A stretch of DNA of 33,606 nt, taken from assembly GCF_014636235.1 (NCBI RefSeq), contig NZ_BMDZ01000059.1:1-33606 (forward strand), given 5' to 3'. The notes below the pieces were generated by a model that saw only the letters and a program-made list of their open reading frames with translations, searched no databases and was not told the DNA's origin. This stretch comes from Tistrella bauzanensis. Lineage in GTDB: Bacteria > Pseudomonadota > Alphaproteobacteria > Tistrellales > Tistrellaceae. A program made the translations under genes and the position numbers. Positions 15,786-26,431 of the stretch are shown here, in pieces (the first letter of the stretch is position 1; each line of letters opens with the position of its first letter).

Positions 15786-16899
15786 ACTGAAGGGCGTGAG
15801 CAAGCAGGTGGGGGACGACATCCATGTCGCGGATGTCTCGCTCGCCCTGGAGCGGGGCACGTTGAACGTGCTGCTGGGGCCGACGCTTGCCGGCAAGACC
15901 AGCCTCATGCGGCTGATGGCCGGGCTCGACCGCCCCACCCGGGGCCAGGTGTGGTTCGATGGCAGCAACGTCACCGGCGTGCCGGTGCAGAAGCGCCATA
16001 TCGCGATGGTCTATCAGCAGTTCATCAACTATCCGATGCTGACCGTGTATCAGAACATCGCCTCGCCGATGAAGCTGTCGGGCGCCGACCGCGCCACCAT
16101 CGACCGCGCGGTGCGCAAGGCTGCCGAACTGCTGAAGCTGACACCCTATCTGGACCGCACGCCGCTCAGCCTGTCGGGTGGCCAGCAGCAGCGCACCGCC
16201 CTTGCCCGCGCCATCGTCAAGAATGCCGGTCTGGTGCTGCTCGATGAACCGCTGGCCAATCTGGACTACAAGCTGCGCGAAGAGCTTCGCACCGAACTGC
16301 CGAAGATCTTCGCCGAATCCGGCGCGATTTTCGTTTACGCAACCACCGAGCCGTCCGAGGCTCTGCTGCTGGGCGGCAACACCGCCACGCTGTCGGAAGG
16401 CCGCATCACCCAGTTCGGCCCCACGATCGAGGTCTTCCGCCGCCCGGCCGATCTGATCACCGCCCAGACCTTCTCGGACCCGCCACTCAACACGCTGGCG
16501 ATCACCAAACGCGGGCAGCACTTCACCCTCGATCGCGGCGGTCAGTCTCTGGTCCTGCCGGCCGGCCTGTCGGGGTTGGCCGATGGCCGCTACACGGCGG
16601 GGTTCCGGCCGCATCATCTGGTGGCCAGGCGCCCCGGCCCGGATGCCGCGGCCTTCCAGGCCACGGCCTTCGTCACCGAGTTCAACGGCTCGGAGAGCTT
16701 CGTGCATCTCGATTTCGCCGGCGAGCGCTGGGTGATGATCGCCCCCGGCATTCACGATCATCAGATCGGCGACCCGATCGAGGTGTTCCTGGACCCGCGG
16801 CACATCATGATCTTCGATGCCGCCGGGCGTGCGGTCGGCAGCACCGCCACAGGTGCCGCCACGGCCGGGACCATCCCTGTCAATATCCGTGCCGGCTGA
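15778..16899 (+). CDS. glpS: Glycerol ABC transporter, ATP-binding subunit GlpS
   Basis: This 373-residue ATPase follows the glpD-STPQUV order of the Rhizobium-type glycerol importer. Walker A is GPTLAGKTS at about residues 34-42, unusual for having TLA where most have SGC/SGS, but matching GlpS. The signature LSGGQQQRTALARA and Walker B VLLDEPLANLD are intact. The switch region reads IFVYATTEPSEALLL, with Thr-Glu where the usual H-loop His-Asp stands. The C-terminal 140 residues form the extra regulatory (TOBE-like) domain of sugar/polyol-type ATPases. It is translationally coupled to glpD by overlap. Confidence 0.9.
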   Translation: MLELKGVSKQVGDDIHVADVSLALERGTLNVLLGPTLAGKTSLMRLMAGLDRPTRGQVWFDGSNVTGVPVQKRHIAMVYQQFINYPMLTVYQNIASPMKLSGADRATIDRAVRKAAELLKLTPYLDRTPLSLSGGQQQRTALARAIVKNAGLVLLDEPLANLDYKLREELRTELPKIFAESGAIFVYATTEPSEALLLGGNTATLSEGRITQFGPTIEVFRRPADLITAQTFSDPPLNTLAITKRGQHFTLDRGGQSLVLPAGLSGLADGRYTAGFRPHHLVARRPGPDAAAFQATAFVTEFNGSESFVHLDFAGERWVMIAPGIHDHQIGDPIEVFLDPRHIMIFDAAGRAVGSTATGAATAGTIPVNIRAG

Positions 16900-16920
16900 G
16901 CGAGGGAGAGGACAAGACCC

Positions 16921-18006
16921 ATGGCCTGTATCGACCTCGATCATATCCGCCACGCCTATGGCCCGGCCCCGAAAACCGACGCCGATTATGCGCTGAAGGA
17001 AGTGCATCATCGCTGGAATGACGGCGGCGCCTATGCCCTGCTCGGGCCTTCGGGCTGCGGCAAGACCACGCTGCTGAACATTATTTCAGGGCTGCTGCGA
17101 CCGTCGGAAGGGCGCATCCTGTTCGACGGCCGCGATGTCACCGATCTGTCGACCGAGGAACGCAACATCGCACAGGTGTTCCAGTTCCCGGTCGTCTACG
17201 ACACCATGACCGTCTATGACAATCTGGCCTTTCCCTTGCGCAATCGCGGCGTGCCGGAACATGACGTCGACACGCGGGTGCGTGAAATCCTTGAGATGAT
17301 CGACCTGAGCGATGGCGCGCGGAAGAAGGCGCGCGGGCTGACCGCCGATCAGAAGCAGAAGATTTCGCTGGGGCGCGGGCTGGTGCGGTCGGATGTGAAC
17401 GCGATCCTGTTCGACGAACCGCTGACCGTGATCGACCCGCATATGAAATGGGTGCTGCGGACCCAGTTGAAGCAACTGCACAAGCGTTTCGGCTTCACCA
17501 TGATCTATGTCACCCACGACCAGACCGAGGCGCTGACCTTCGCCGACAAAGTGGTGGTGATGTATCAGGGTGAGATCGTGCAGATCGGCACGCCCGAAGA
17601 ACTGTTCGAACGTCCGGCCCATACCTTCGTCGGCTATTTCATCGGATCGCCCGGCATGAATGTGATCCCGGTGACGGTGAACGGACAGGTGGCGCATCTG
17701 GGCAGCCAGATCATCGGCCTGCCGGGCGCGCCGGGCGTGAAGGCCGGCGCCGTGCTGGAACTGGGCGTGCGCCCCGAATATGTCCGCCTGGGCACCTCCG
17801 GCATGCCCGCCCGGATCACCAAGGTCGAGGATATCGGCCGCCACCGCATCGTCCGCGCCCTGGTGGAAGGGCTGGAGATCGCGGCGGTACTGCCAGAGGA
17901 CGACACGATTCCGGCCGAACCGCGGGTGCTGTTCGACCCGCAGGGCATCAACCTCTATGCCGACAGTTGGCGGGTCGCCACCCCGCCCGCTGCCACAGGA
18001 GCCTGA
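16921..18006 (+). CDS. glpT: Glycerol ABC transporter, ATP-binding subunit GlpT
   Basis: This 361-residue ATPase is the partner of GlpS. Walker A GPSGCGKTT (about residues 42-50) and the H-loop MIYVTHDQTEALTF are normal. The signature region is LTADQKQKISLGRGL (about 140-154) instead of LSGGQxQR, and Walker B reads AILFDEPLTVIDP. Since GlpS has an intact signature but an altered H-loop, the two subunits are complementary halves of an asymmetric pair. A C-terminal regulatory domain follows. A GGGAGAGG site precedes the start, and the stop is 4 bp before the permease gene. This GlpT is an ABC ATPase, not the E. coli glycerol-3-phosphate antiporter of the same name. Confidence 0.9.
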   Translation: MACIDLDHIRHAYGPAPKTDADYALKEVHHRWNDGGAYALLGPSGCGKTTLLNIISGLLRPSEGRILFDGRDVTDLSTEERNIAQVFQFPVVYDTMTVYDNLAFPLRNRGVPEHDVDTRVREILEMIDLSDGARKKARGLTADQKQKISLGRGLVRSDVNAILFDEPLTVIDPHMKWVLRTQLKQLHKRFGFTMIYVTHDQTEALTFADKVVVMYQGEIVQIGTPEELFERPAHTFVGYFIGSPGMNVIPVTVNGQVAHLGSQIIGLPGAPGVKAGAVLELGVRPEYVRLGTSGMPARITKVEDIGRHRIVRALVEGLEIAAVLPEDDTIPAEPRVLFDPQGINLYADSWRVATPPAATGA

Positions 18007-18010
18007 CCCC

Positions 18011-18877
<867 letters not shown>

Positions 18878-18878
18878 C

Positions 18879-19778
<900 letters not shown>

Positions 19779-19791
19779 GGGAGCACCCGGG

Positions 19792-20082
19792 ATGAGCCTC
19801 GACTTCTCGTGGATGGCCTGGACCTGGCCGACCGCCCTGTTCTTCATCGCCATCGCCACCTTCCTGGCCGGCATGGCGGTGTGGGAATACGCCCGGCCGG
19901 GCGGCAATCCGAGGGTGGGCGTTCTGCGCTTCGAAACCACCCGCGGCGACCGGCTGTTCGTCAGCCTGCTTGGCAGCGCCTTCATCCATCTGGGATGGCT
20001 GGGGCTCGCCGGCGGCGCCAGCCTGTGGTGGGCGACACTGATTTCCGGCGTCTATGCCGTCCTGGTCTTTCGTTTCGTATAG
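19792..20082 (+). CDS. glpU: Small membrane protein GlpU (DUF2160 type)
   Basis: This 96-residue protein has two to three hydrophobic segments (WPTALFFIAIATFLAGMAVWEYA, LFVSLLGSAFIHLGWLGLAGG and LWWATLISGVYAVLVFRFV) with a charged loop between. It matches the small membrane protein that lies between glpQ and glpV in rhizobial glycerol operons. Its exact function in transport is unclear; it may be an accessory membrane subunit. A GGGAGC site precedes the ATG, 13 bp after the glpQ stop. Confidence 0.85.
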   Translation: MSLDFSWMAWTWPTALFFIAIATFLAGMAVWEYARPGGNPRVGVLRFETTRGDRLFVSLLGSAFIHLGWLGLAGGASLWWATLISGVYAVLVFRFV

Positions 20083-20121
20083 GCGGCCGCAACACGGGCT
20101 CGCCTGTCCGGAATTCCGCCA

Positions 20122-20181
20122 CCGTTGTGAACCAACGGCTGCAAACTTGCCTGCAATGACGGGCACCCGTTGCTGGTGCCC
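20122..20181 (+). promoter_or_regulatory. Two intercistronic hairpins between glpU and glpV
   Basis: Two perfect stem-loops lie in the 125-bp gap: CCGTTG 20122-20127 with CAACGG 20133-20138, and GGGCACC 20161-20167 with GGTGCCC 20175-20181. The second ends 26 nt before the binding-protein start. With no T-runs they are unlikely to stop transcription. They could protect the 5' end of a processed glpV transcript so the receptor outnumbers the membrane subunits. The role is inferred. Confidence 0.5.
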
Positions 20182-20207
20182 GCGGCTGATCAAGAGGGAG
20201 GAACCAC

Positions 20208-21947
20208 ATGCGTAAGCATCTTATGGCGTCCACGGCGGCCTTCGCGCTGCTGCTGGCAGCCGGCCCGTCCTGGGCCGGGATGGAGGAGGCGAAAGCCTTT
20301 CTCGACAAGGAGATCGGCGATCAGTCGGTGCTCTCGCGCGCCGACCAGGAAAAGGAGATGCAGTGGTTCGTCGACGCGGCCAAGCCGTTCGCGGGCATGG
20401 AGATCAAGGTCGTCTCCGAAACGATCACCACCCATGAATACGAAAGCAAGGTGCTGGCGCCGGCCTTCACGGCCATCACCGGCATCAAGCTCAGCCACGA
20501 TCTGATCCAGGAAGGCGACGTCGTCGAGAAGATCCAGACCCAGATGCAGACGGGTCAGAATCTCTACGACGCATGGGTCAACGACTCGGATCTGATCGGT
20601 ACCCATTGGCGCTATAAGCAGGTCCGCAACCTCACCGACTGGATGACGGGCGAGGGCAAGGACGTCACCAATCCTGGCCTCGACATCGACGACTTCATGG
20701 GCAAGTCGTTCACCACCGCGCCCGATGGCAAGCTGTATCAACTGCCCGACCAGCAGTTCGCGAACCTCTACTGGTTCCGCTATGACTGGTTCAACGACGC
20801 CAAGAACAAGGCCGACTTCAAGGCGAAGTATGGCTACGAACTGGGCGTGCCGGTGAACTGGTCGGCCTATGAGGACATTGCGGAGTTCTTCACCGGGCGC
20901 GAGCAGGATGGCCGCAAGGTCTATGGCCATATGGATTATGGCAAGAAAGACCCGTCCCTCGGCTGGCGGTTCACCGACGCCTGGCTGTCAATGGCCGGCA
21001 ATGGCGACAAGGGCCTGCCCAACGGCCGCCCGGTCGACGAATGGGGCATCCGGGTCAACGATAACAGCCAGCCGACCGGTTCCTGCGTCGCGCGCGGCGG
21101 CGACACCAACGGCCCGGCCGCCGTCTATTCGATCCAGAAATATCTGGATTGGATGAACGCCTATGCCCCGCCGGAGGCCCAGGGCATGACCTTCTCGGAA
21201 TCCGGCCCGGTTCCGGCGCAGGGCCATATCGCCCAGCAGATCTTCTGGTACACCGGCTTCACCGCCGACATGGTGAAGCCCGGCCTGCCGGTGGTGAACG
21301 CGGACGGCACGCCGAAATGGCGCATGGCGCCCTCGCCCCATGGCGTGTACTGGAAAGACGGCATGAAGCTCGGCTATCAGGACACCGGTTCCTGGACGCT
21401 GATGACCTCCACCCCAACCGACCGCGCCAAAGCCGCCTGGCTCTATGCGCAGTTCGTGACCTCGAAGACCGTCGACGTGAAGAAGAGCCATGTCGGCCTG
21501 ACCTTCATCCGCGATTCCTCGGTCCGCCACGACAGCTTCACCAAGCGGGCGCCTGAACTGGGCGGTCTGGTCGAGTTCTATCGCTCGCCGGCCCGTGTCC
21601 AGTGGACCCCCACCGGCACCAATGTGCCTGATTATCCCAAGCTGGCGCAGCTTTGGTGGCAGGCGATCGGCGATGCCTCGTCGGGTGCCAAGACCGCGCA
21701 GGCGGCAATGGATTCACTGTGCGAGGAGCAGGAGAAGGTGATGAGCCGCCTGGAACGCGCCGGCGTTCAGGGCGAGTTCGGCCCCAAGCTGAACGAGGAA
21801 CATGATCTCGCCTATTGGAACGAACAGGCGAAGAAGAACGGCACCATCGCGCCGCAGATGAAGATCGAGAACGAAAAGGAACAGCCCCAGACCGTCAATT
21901 ATGACGAGCTGGTGAAGAGTTGGGCCGACGCCAACGCCAAGCAGTGA
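20208..21947 (+). CDS. glpV: Glycerol ABC transporter, periplasmic binding protein GlpV
   Basis: This 579-residue receptor has a Sec signal peptide (MRKHLMASTAAFALLLAAGPSWA, cleavage near residue 23). The mature protein is a large family 1-type solute-binding protein; the stretches GMEIKVVSETITTHEYESKVL, LIQEGDVVEKIQTQMQTGQNLYD and YQLPDQQFANLYWFRYDWF fit GlpV, which is larger than ordinary sugar receptors. It ends the operon, just before a strong terminator. Binding of glycerol is inferred from operon context and family. A GAGGGAGGAA site precedes the ATG. Confidence 0.92.
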   Translation: MRKHLMASTAAFALLLAAGPSWAGMEEAKAFLDKEIGDQSVLSRADQEKEMQWFVDAAKPFAGMEIKVVSETITTHEYESKVLAPAFTAITGIKLSHDLIQEGDVVEKIQTQMQTGQNLYDAWVNDSDLIGTHWRYKQVRNLTDWMTGEGKDVTNPGLDIDDFMGKSFTTAPDGKLYQLPDQQFANLYWFRYDWFNDAKNKADFKAKYGYELGVPVNWSAYEDIAEFFTGREQDGRKVYGHMDYGKKDPSLGWRFTDAWLSMAGNGDKGLPNGRPVDEWGIRVNDNSQPTGSCVARGGDTNGPAAVYSIQKYLDWMNAYAPPEAQGMTFSESGPVPAQGHIAQQIFWYTGFTADMVKPGLPVVNADGTPKWRMAPSPHGVYWKDGMKLGYQDTGSWTLMTSTPTDRAKAAWLYAQFVTSKTVDVKKSHVGLTFIRDSSVRHDSFTKRAPELGGLVEFYRSPARVQWTPTGTNVPDYPKLAQLWWQAIGDASSGAKTAQAAMDSLCEEQEKVMSRLERAGVQGEFGPKLNEEHDLAYWNEQAKKNGTIAPQMKIENEKEQPQTVNYDELVKSWADANAKQ

Positions 21948-21998
21948 GCGTCGGAACAGGACCTGATCATCCGCTTCGGGGGAAGGGGATGTCGTGAG

Positions 21999-22031
21999 GC
22001 GGGGGCCATCGGCAACGATGGCCCCCGCTTT
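21999..22031 (+). terminator. Terminator of the glycerol operon
   Basis: A perfect 13-bp stem (GCGGGGGCCATCG at 21999-22011 with CGATGGCCCCCGC at 22016-22028) closes on a GCAA tetraloop, a very stable GNRA loop, and is followed by a short TTT. It lies 51 bp after glpV and 23 bp before the end of the convergent LysR gene, so it probably also limits transcription from the opposite strand. Confidence 0.85.
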
Positions 22032-22053
22032 CATGGGAAGGCCGGGACGGATG

Positions 22054-22953
22054 TCATGGCGCACCCTGCCCTGTCACCGTCGCCAGATGCCGTTCCAGCG
22101 CCGCCACGAACAGCCGCACCTTGGGTGGCACGAAACGGCTGGTGGGATAAACCGCCCAGATCGCCCAGGGCTCGGGCTCGGTATCGGCCAGCGGCAGCGC
22201 GACCAGCCGGCCGGCCGCGACATCATCGGCAGTGTTCCAGGCCGATAGCAGGGCGATGCCGATGCCGTCGAGGCAGGCCCGGTGCAGGGCATCGATCGAG
22301 CTGGCGGTGAAGCGGCCCGTGATCCGCTGGCGTGTGGTCTCGCCATTGCACTGGAACTGCCAGTGGCTGGTATCGGTCAGGGCAAGGCAGACATGCCGGG
22401 CCAGATCAGCCATCCGGCCCGGCGCGCCATGGGCGGCGACATAGCCGGGGGCGGCATAGAGCGCGCGTGGATTGGGGGCCAGCCGGCGGGCAATCAGCGT
22501 GTTGTCGCGCAAGGGCGCAATGCGCAGCGCCAGGTCGATGCCCTGCGCCACGATATCGACCACACGATCCGACAGCAGCAGATCGACGCGCACCTCCGGG
22601 TTGGCGGTCAGGAATCCAGCAATCATCGGCGTCACCACCTTGCGGCCGAACGGCACCGATGCCGTGACCCGCAGCAGCCCCGACGCGCCGGCATCCGATG
22701 GCCTGACCGACGCCCGTCCGTCGGCTTCGTTCTCAAGCATCGCCTCGGCATAGGGAAAGAACGCCGCGCCGGCGGTGGTCAGCGACAGGGCGCGGGTGGT
22801 CCGGTGAACAAGACGCACGCCCAGTTCGTCTTCCAGCGCCGCCAGCCGCCGCGACGCCACCATCGGCGCCACCCCCAGGCGACGGGCAGCCCCTGCCAGG
22901 CTGCCGCCATGAACCGCTTCCACCAGAACCGCGACGTCGGCCAGGTTCATCAT
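22054..22953 (-). CDS. LysR-family transcriptional regulator
   Basis: This 299-residue protein has an N-terminal winged helix (LADVAVLVEAVHGGSLAGAARRLGVAPMVASRRLAALEDELGVRLVHRTTRALSLT, residues 4-60), with Ala replacing Ser in the usual PSAVS recognition turn (APMVAS). A C-terminal effector-binding domain of the periplasmic-binding type follows (LLRVTASVPFGRKVVTPMI...). It is transcribed away from the MFS gene across a 103-bp gap, the usual LysR arrangement, so the transporter is its likely target. The start is the first of two adjacent Met codons with only a weak ribosome-binding site; one residue shorter is possible. The effector is unknown. Confidence 0.92.
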   Translation of the reverse strand: MMNLADVAVLVEAVHGGSLAGAARRLGVAPMVASRRLAALEDELGVRLVHRTTRALSLTTAGAAFFPYAEAMLENEADGRASVRPSDAGASGLLRVTASVPFGRKVVTPMIAGFLTANPEVRVDLLLSDRVVDIVAQGIDLALRIAPLRDNTLIARRLAPNPRALYAAPGYVAAHGAPGRMADLARHVCLALTDTSHWQFQCNGETTRQRITGRFTASSIDALHRACLDGIGIALLSAWNTADDVAAGRLVALPLADTEPEPWAIWAVYPTSRFVPPKVRLFVAALERHLATVTGQGAP

Positions 22954-23056
22954 ATCGTCTTTCGCTATACGGGCCTATTTAAGGCGCTGACTACGGACTA
23001 TATCGATAGGATCGTATCGTCATCCGACAGGCGGCGATGGCCGCCGGAAGCGGAAG
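22954..23056. promoter_or_regulatory. Divergent promoter region of LysR and MFS genes
   Basis: This AT-richer 103-bp gap contains the inverted repeat CGATA-N6-TATCG at 23004-23019, whose ATA-N6-TAT core fits a T-N11-A LysR box. A second, imperfect TATCG...TATA repeat lies at 22953-22969. These are reasonable binding sites for the LysR regulator. I could not pick a clear -35/-10 pair for either gene. Confidence 0.45.
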
Positions 23057-24265
23057 ATGACGATGATGACAGAGACGACAGGAACAACAGGGACGGTGGC
23101 CTCGGGTGCGACCACCGTGCTCAGCCGGGGCCTCAGCCTCGCCATGGCGATCGGCGCCGGCGTATCGGTGGCCAATATCTATTACAACCAGCCGATGCTG
23201 GGCATCATGGAAGGCGACTTTCCGGGTGCCACCATCGGCCTGCTGCCCACCGCCACCCAGCTTGGCTATGCGCTGGGCCTGTTCCTGCTGGTGCCGCTGG
23301 GTGATCTGGTTGAACGGCGACGGCTGATCGTTGTGCAGTTCCTGGGGCTGGCGGTGGCTCTGGTGGCGGCGGCGCTGGCCCCCACGGCCGGATTGATCGT
23401 GATCGCATCGCTGGTGATCGGCGTGGCCGCAACCGCCGCCCAGCAGATCGTGCCGTTCGCGGCCCATCTGGCGGCACCCGAACGGCGCGGCGCCGCTGTC
23501 GGCACGGTGATGGCGGGTCTGCTCTGCGGGGTTCTGCTCAGCCGGACGGTGGCGGGCATCGTCGGCAGCCATGCCGGCTGGCGCGAGATGTTCTGGCTGG
23601 GGGTGCCGCTGGCGCTGGGCATGGCCGGCTGGCTCGCGGTCCGCCTGCCGAAGAGCCACCCGGCCGGCGGGCTCGGCTATGGCGAACTGATCCGGTCGCT
23701 GCTGCATCTGTGGCACGAATTCCCGGCCCTGCGCCGTGCGGCGATCACCCAGGCGCTGCTGTTCGCCGCCTTCTCGGCCTTCTGGACCATCCTGGCCTTC
23801 CGCCTTCAGGCACCGCAATTCGGCCTGGGTGCCGATGTCGCCGGCCTGTTCGGCGTGGTCGGCGCCGTCGGCATCCTGGCCGCCCCCATCGCCGGCCGCA
23901 TCGCCGATCGCCGCGGGCCGCATCCGGTCATCCTTGCCGGCGCCGGGCTGACGCTGGTATCGTGGGCCATCTTCGGGCTGTGGTCGGATCTGGCCGGCAT
24001 GATCGCCGGCGTCGTCCTGCTCGACTTCGCGGTGCAAAGCGCGCTGGTGTCGAACCAGCACATCATCTATGCCCTGCGGCCCCAGGCGCGGGCCCGGCTG
24101 AACACCATCTTCATGGGCGCCATGTTCCTGGGCGGCGCCGGCGGCTCCGCCGCGGCCACAGAGGCATGGACCCGCGGCGGCTGGGCGGCGGTCACCGCTC
24201 TTGGCCTGACCCTTGCCGGCATCGCCACCGCCGTGCAACTGGCGGGGCGGCGGAGGAAGCGTTGA
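23057..24265 (+). CDS. Major facilitator superfamily transporter
   Basis: This 402-residue inner membrane protein has about 12 hydrophobic segments. Early [13 protein letters not shown] and the loop [11 protein letters not shown] (the MFS motif A position between helices 2 and 3), and the later loop [13 protein letters not shown] at mid-protein, support an MFS drug/solute exporter of the YnfM-like group. A polar, Thr/Gly-rich N-terminal tail of about 20 residues precedes helix 1. It is divergent from the LysR gene and ends 4 bp before the next gene. The substrate is unknown; proton-driven efflux is the family norm. Confidence 0.9.
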   Translation: MTMMTETTGTTGTVASGATTVLSRGLSLAMAIGAGVSVANIYYNQPMLGIMEGDFPGATIGLLPTATQLGYALGLFLLVPLGDLVERRRLIVVQFLGLAVALVAAALAPTAGLIVIASLVIGVAATAAQQIVPFAAHLAAPERRGAAVGTVMAGLLCGVLLSRTVAGIVGSHAGWREMFWLGVPLALGMAGWLAVRLPKSHPAGGLGYGELIRSLLHLWHEFPALRRAAITQALLFAAFSAFWTILAFRLQAPQFGLGADVAGLFGVVGAVGILAAPIAGRIADRRGPHPVILAGAGLTLVSWAIFGLWSDLAGMIAGVVLLDFAVQSALVSNQHIIYALRPQARARLNTIFMGAMFLGGAGGSAAATEAWTRGGWAAVTALGLTLAGIATAVQLAGRRRKR

Positions 24266-24269
24266 TCCA

Positions 24270-24812
24270 ATGGCTATTGCGTGCCTGCACAACTGGCATA
24301 TACCGTGGCTCAGAGTCTCTATACTGGCCTGTGGTCTGACGACAGCAACATATCCGGCGGTCGCGGATATGCCGGCGGACATCCGGATCGTCACGCAGGA
24401 GATCATCACCACCTGCAAGGATGCCGGCGGCACGCCAAATCTGTCAGGCCTGGCAATGCCCGGCGCCGGTCTGGTGACGCAGGGCTATCCGCCATATCTG
24501 ACGCAAGCCGAGCTCAATGGCGACGGGCAGCCGGATTACGTCACGGATCTGGCCGGACTGGAATGCGTCAATGCCTGGAGCCTGTTCTGCGGCTCGGCCG
24601 GGTGCCCGGTCACCGTCTGGCTCTCAGGCCCCAAGGGCCACGCGGTGGCATGGGGCGGCAATGCACAGGGCTGGACACTGCACGGCACGGAGATCGTTGT
24701 GTCGCTGCATGGGCAGTTGTGTACGCCGCCGCGCGTCGGCGCCCAAGGCTGCAAGGTGGCGATGCGGTTCGGCCATGCATCGCCGTCACAACATCCCGGC
24801 CAGGCCCGCTGA
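24270..24812 (+). CDS. Secreted hypothetical protein
   Basis: This 180-residue protein begins with a probable signal peptide (residues 1-33, WLRVSILACGLTTATYPAVA, cleavage near AVA-DMPA). The mature part contains DIRIVTQEIITTCKDAGG, then QAELNGDGQPDYVTDLAGLECVNAWSLFCGSAGCPVTVWLS, with four Cys in about 60 residues that may form disulphides, and an NGDGQPDYV segment like a calcium-type or beta-propeller turn. The ATG at 24270, 4 bp after the MFS stop, follows GGAGGAAGC; an upstream in-frame ATG lies inside the MFS gene and is less likely. Related periplasmic proteins of unknown function with the same Cys pattern occur in alphaproteobacteria, as far as I recall. Confidence 0.65.
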   Translation: MAIACLHNWHIPWLRVSILACGLTTATYPAVADMPADIRIVTQEIITTCKDAGGTPNLSGLAMPGAGLVTQGYPPYLTQAELNGDGQPDYVTDLAGLECVNAWSLFCGSAGCPVTVWLSGPKGHAVAWGGNAQGWTLHGTEIVVSLHGQLCTPPRVGAQGCKVAMRFGHASPSQHPGQAR

Positions 24813-24915
24813 CGGCTTCTCGCTGTGCGGGCAACGGCCTATAAGGACTGGCGGTGCAGGGGCCTGGACGCCATGGCCTTTCAGCATCCTGAAAACGGTT
24901 GAACGGAGCCTGACG

Positions 24916-25158
24916 ATGCGTGCGCGACGCAGACAGGACGCAGAGCGGATGAAGGCGCGGGCCCGCCGGGTCATGACGCTGTGGACACACGGCCTTGCCA
25001 CCGGCGATCCCTCGCCACGTGCGATCGGCAAGGTCGCCTCGACACATGGCCGTCCCTGTTCCTGCTGGCTTTGCCGGGGTCGGAAAGATGTTGTGCCGAA
25101 GCGGGAGCGGGGATTCGATCTGCCCGATCGTACCGAACATCAAGACGGCGACACCTGA
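24916..25158 (+). CDS. Small basic Cys-motif protein, unknown function
   Basis: This 80-residue protein starts MRARRRQDAERMKARARR and has HGRPCSCWLCRGRK near the middle, a C-x-C-x2-C knuckle next to basic residues. The pairing of an RRRQDxxRMK start with CSCWxC is seen in many short bacterial proteins that I recognise as a family without an assigned role; nucleic-acid binding would suit the charge and metal-type cysteines. The ATG follows GGAGCC. The last 20 residues are unlike the family and may be an extension. The 68 bp that follow before the convergent acetamidase gene hold nothing I can name. Confidence 0.6.
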   Translation: MRARRRQDAERMKARARRVMTLWTHGLATGDPSPRAIGKVASTHGRPCSCWLCRGRKDVVPKRERGFDLPDRTEHQDGDT

Positions 25159-25226
25159 CCATCCTGCAGCATGGTCGTAGGATTCGGCGATACGGTTGGA
25201 GAGCCCGTTGTCGCGCATGAACTGCG

Positions 25227-26327
25227 CTAATCAAAGATGTCGAGCGGCAGAAACGCCGAGACCGTGACGTTCGGCACGTCGACGATCTGGCTGATCCTCA
25301 GATTGACCGCGACGCTGACCAGACAGATCGCGTTCTCGGGTGTGAAGCCATAGCGGTCGCAGATATGATCGACCATGTTCAACAGCGCGTTCCGGGTGGC
25401 CAGCGTCAGATCTTCGGACAGGTTCTCTCCATCCGCGCGAATGCAGGTACCGGTGGTCGCGTAGAACCGGGTCGACGGGTCAAGCGGGGGCCGCGGCGCA
25501 TACTCGTTGCCAAAGGACACATCCTTCTGCCCCCGACGCGCCGCCTCGCCTTTCAGCACCCTGAAGCGGGCATGCAGGATGGCGGAGGTCTCGATGGCAC
25601 TGCCGCAGGATTCGCCGTCGCCTTGAGCGAAATGGGCATCGCCGACCGAAAACAGCCCTCCCTCCGCATAGACCGGCAGATAGACCGTTGTCCCTTTGGT
25701 GAGTTGCTTGATGTCGAGATTGCCGCCCATCTCGCGGGGCGGGATCGTGCGCAAAGCGTCGTCGAAGGCCGGCACCGCACCATCCGGATCGGGCAGAAAG
25801 ACGGCGCCGCCCTTGTCGTGCAGGCGCTGCTCGCGCTCAAGGATGGTGGCAAGAAGCGCTTTGGACGGCGCAAGCCCCATCACGCCGAAGAAGGGATTGC
25901 CCTCGATCCGCACACCCGGCATCTGCGGCGATGTGGCATAGCCGTCGGCCATCTCCCAATGAACGAGATGTGGCGCCGTGAACCGGTCGCGCAGGAAGCC
26001 GAAGCCCGGCGCGATCACGGTGAACCCCTCGTTGTGGGAGCGAACATCAAGGATATCCACCGCCAGCAGATCGCCCGGCATCGCCCCTTCGACGAAGACC
26101 GGACCCGTCAGAGGATGTGCGCGACCGATGCTCACGCCGGCAAGGTCCGCGCCGGTCATCGACCGGCAGATCTGGCAATCGAACGAATCCCGGGTGTGGA
26201 TTTCGGCTTCGTCGCCATCGCGCACGCATGCCATCGGCTTGATGTCCGGATGCCACCGGTTATGCCCTTCATGGGCGGCATCGGCCAGACGAATGGTCCG
26301 GTCGACATGCAAGGTGTGCCTGGTCAT
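25227..26327 (-). CDS. Second acetamidase/formamidase-family hydrolase
   Basis: This 366-residue protein belongs to the same family as fmdA at 5840-7075 but is clearly diverged and shorter. It shares HNRWHPDI, PGDLLAVDILDVRS, PPREMGGNLDIKQLTKG and GDAHFAQGDGE, then differs (SCGSAIET where fmdA has ITFCGAIEM), and ends RISQIVDVPNVTVSAFLPLDIFD without the C-terminal extension. The family hydrolyses short amides. It is part of a block with a flavin reductase and MOSC protein on the same strand and a TRAP importer on the other, so its substrate probably differs from formamide. A mosaic palindromic repeat separates it from the upstream reductase gene, so it may have its own promoter. Confidence 0.88.
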   Translation of the reverse strand: MTRHTLHVDRTIRLADAAHEGHNRWHPDIKPMACVRDGDEAEIHTRDSFDCQICRSMTGADLAGVSIGRAHPLTGPVFVEGAMPGDLLAVDILDVRSHNEGFTVIAPGFGFLRDRFTAPHLVHWEMADGYATSPQMPGVRIEGNPFFGVMGLAPSKALLATILEREQRLHDKGGAVFLPDPDGAVPAFDDALRTIPPREMGGNLDIKQLTKGTTVYLPVYAEGGLFSVGDAHFAQGDGESCGSAIETSAILHARFRVLKGEAARRGQKDVSFGNEYAPRPPLDPSTRFYATTGTCIRADGENLSEDLTLATRNALLNMVDHICDRYGFTPENAICLVSVAVNLRISQIVDVPNVTVSAFLPLDIFD

Positions 26328-26431
26328 CTCTTAACGCTCCCCATCCGGATGGCTTCGATGAAGCCGGACTGCCTTGGTCATTGACCCCGCCTGATATGCC
26401 CGGTCCGCCATATGCCGGACCATCGACGATC

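Noticed and set aside
24610-25218. Minus-strand open frame opposite the secreted and Cys-motif proteins
   Set aside because: It has no recognisable family, overlaps two better-supported plus-strand genes, and its residues look like a composition-driven shadow.
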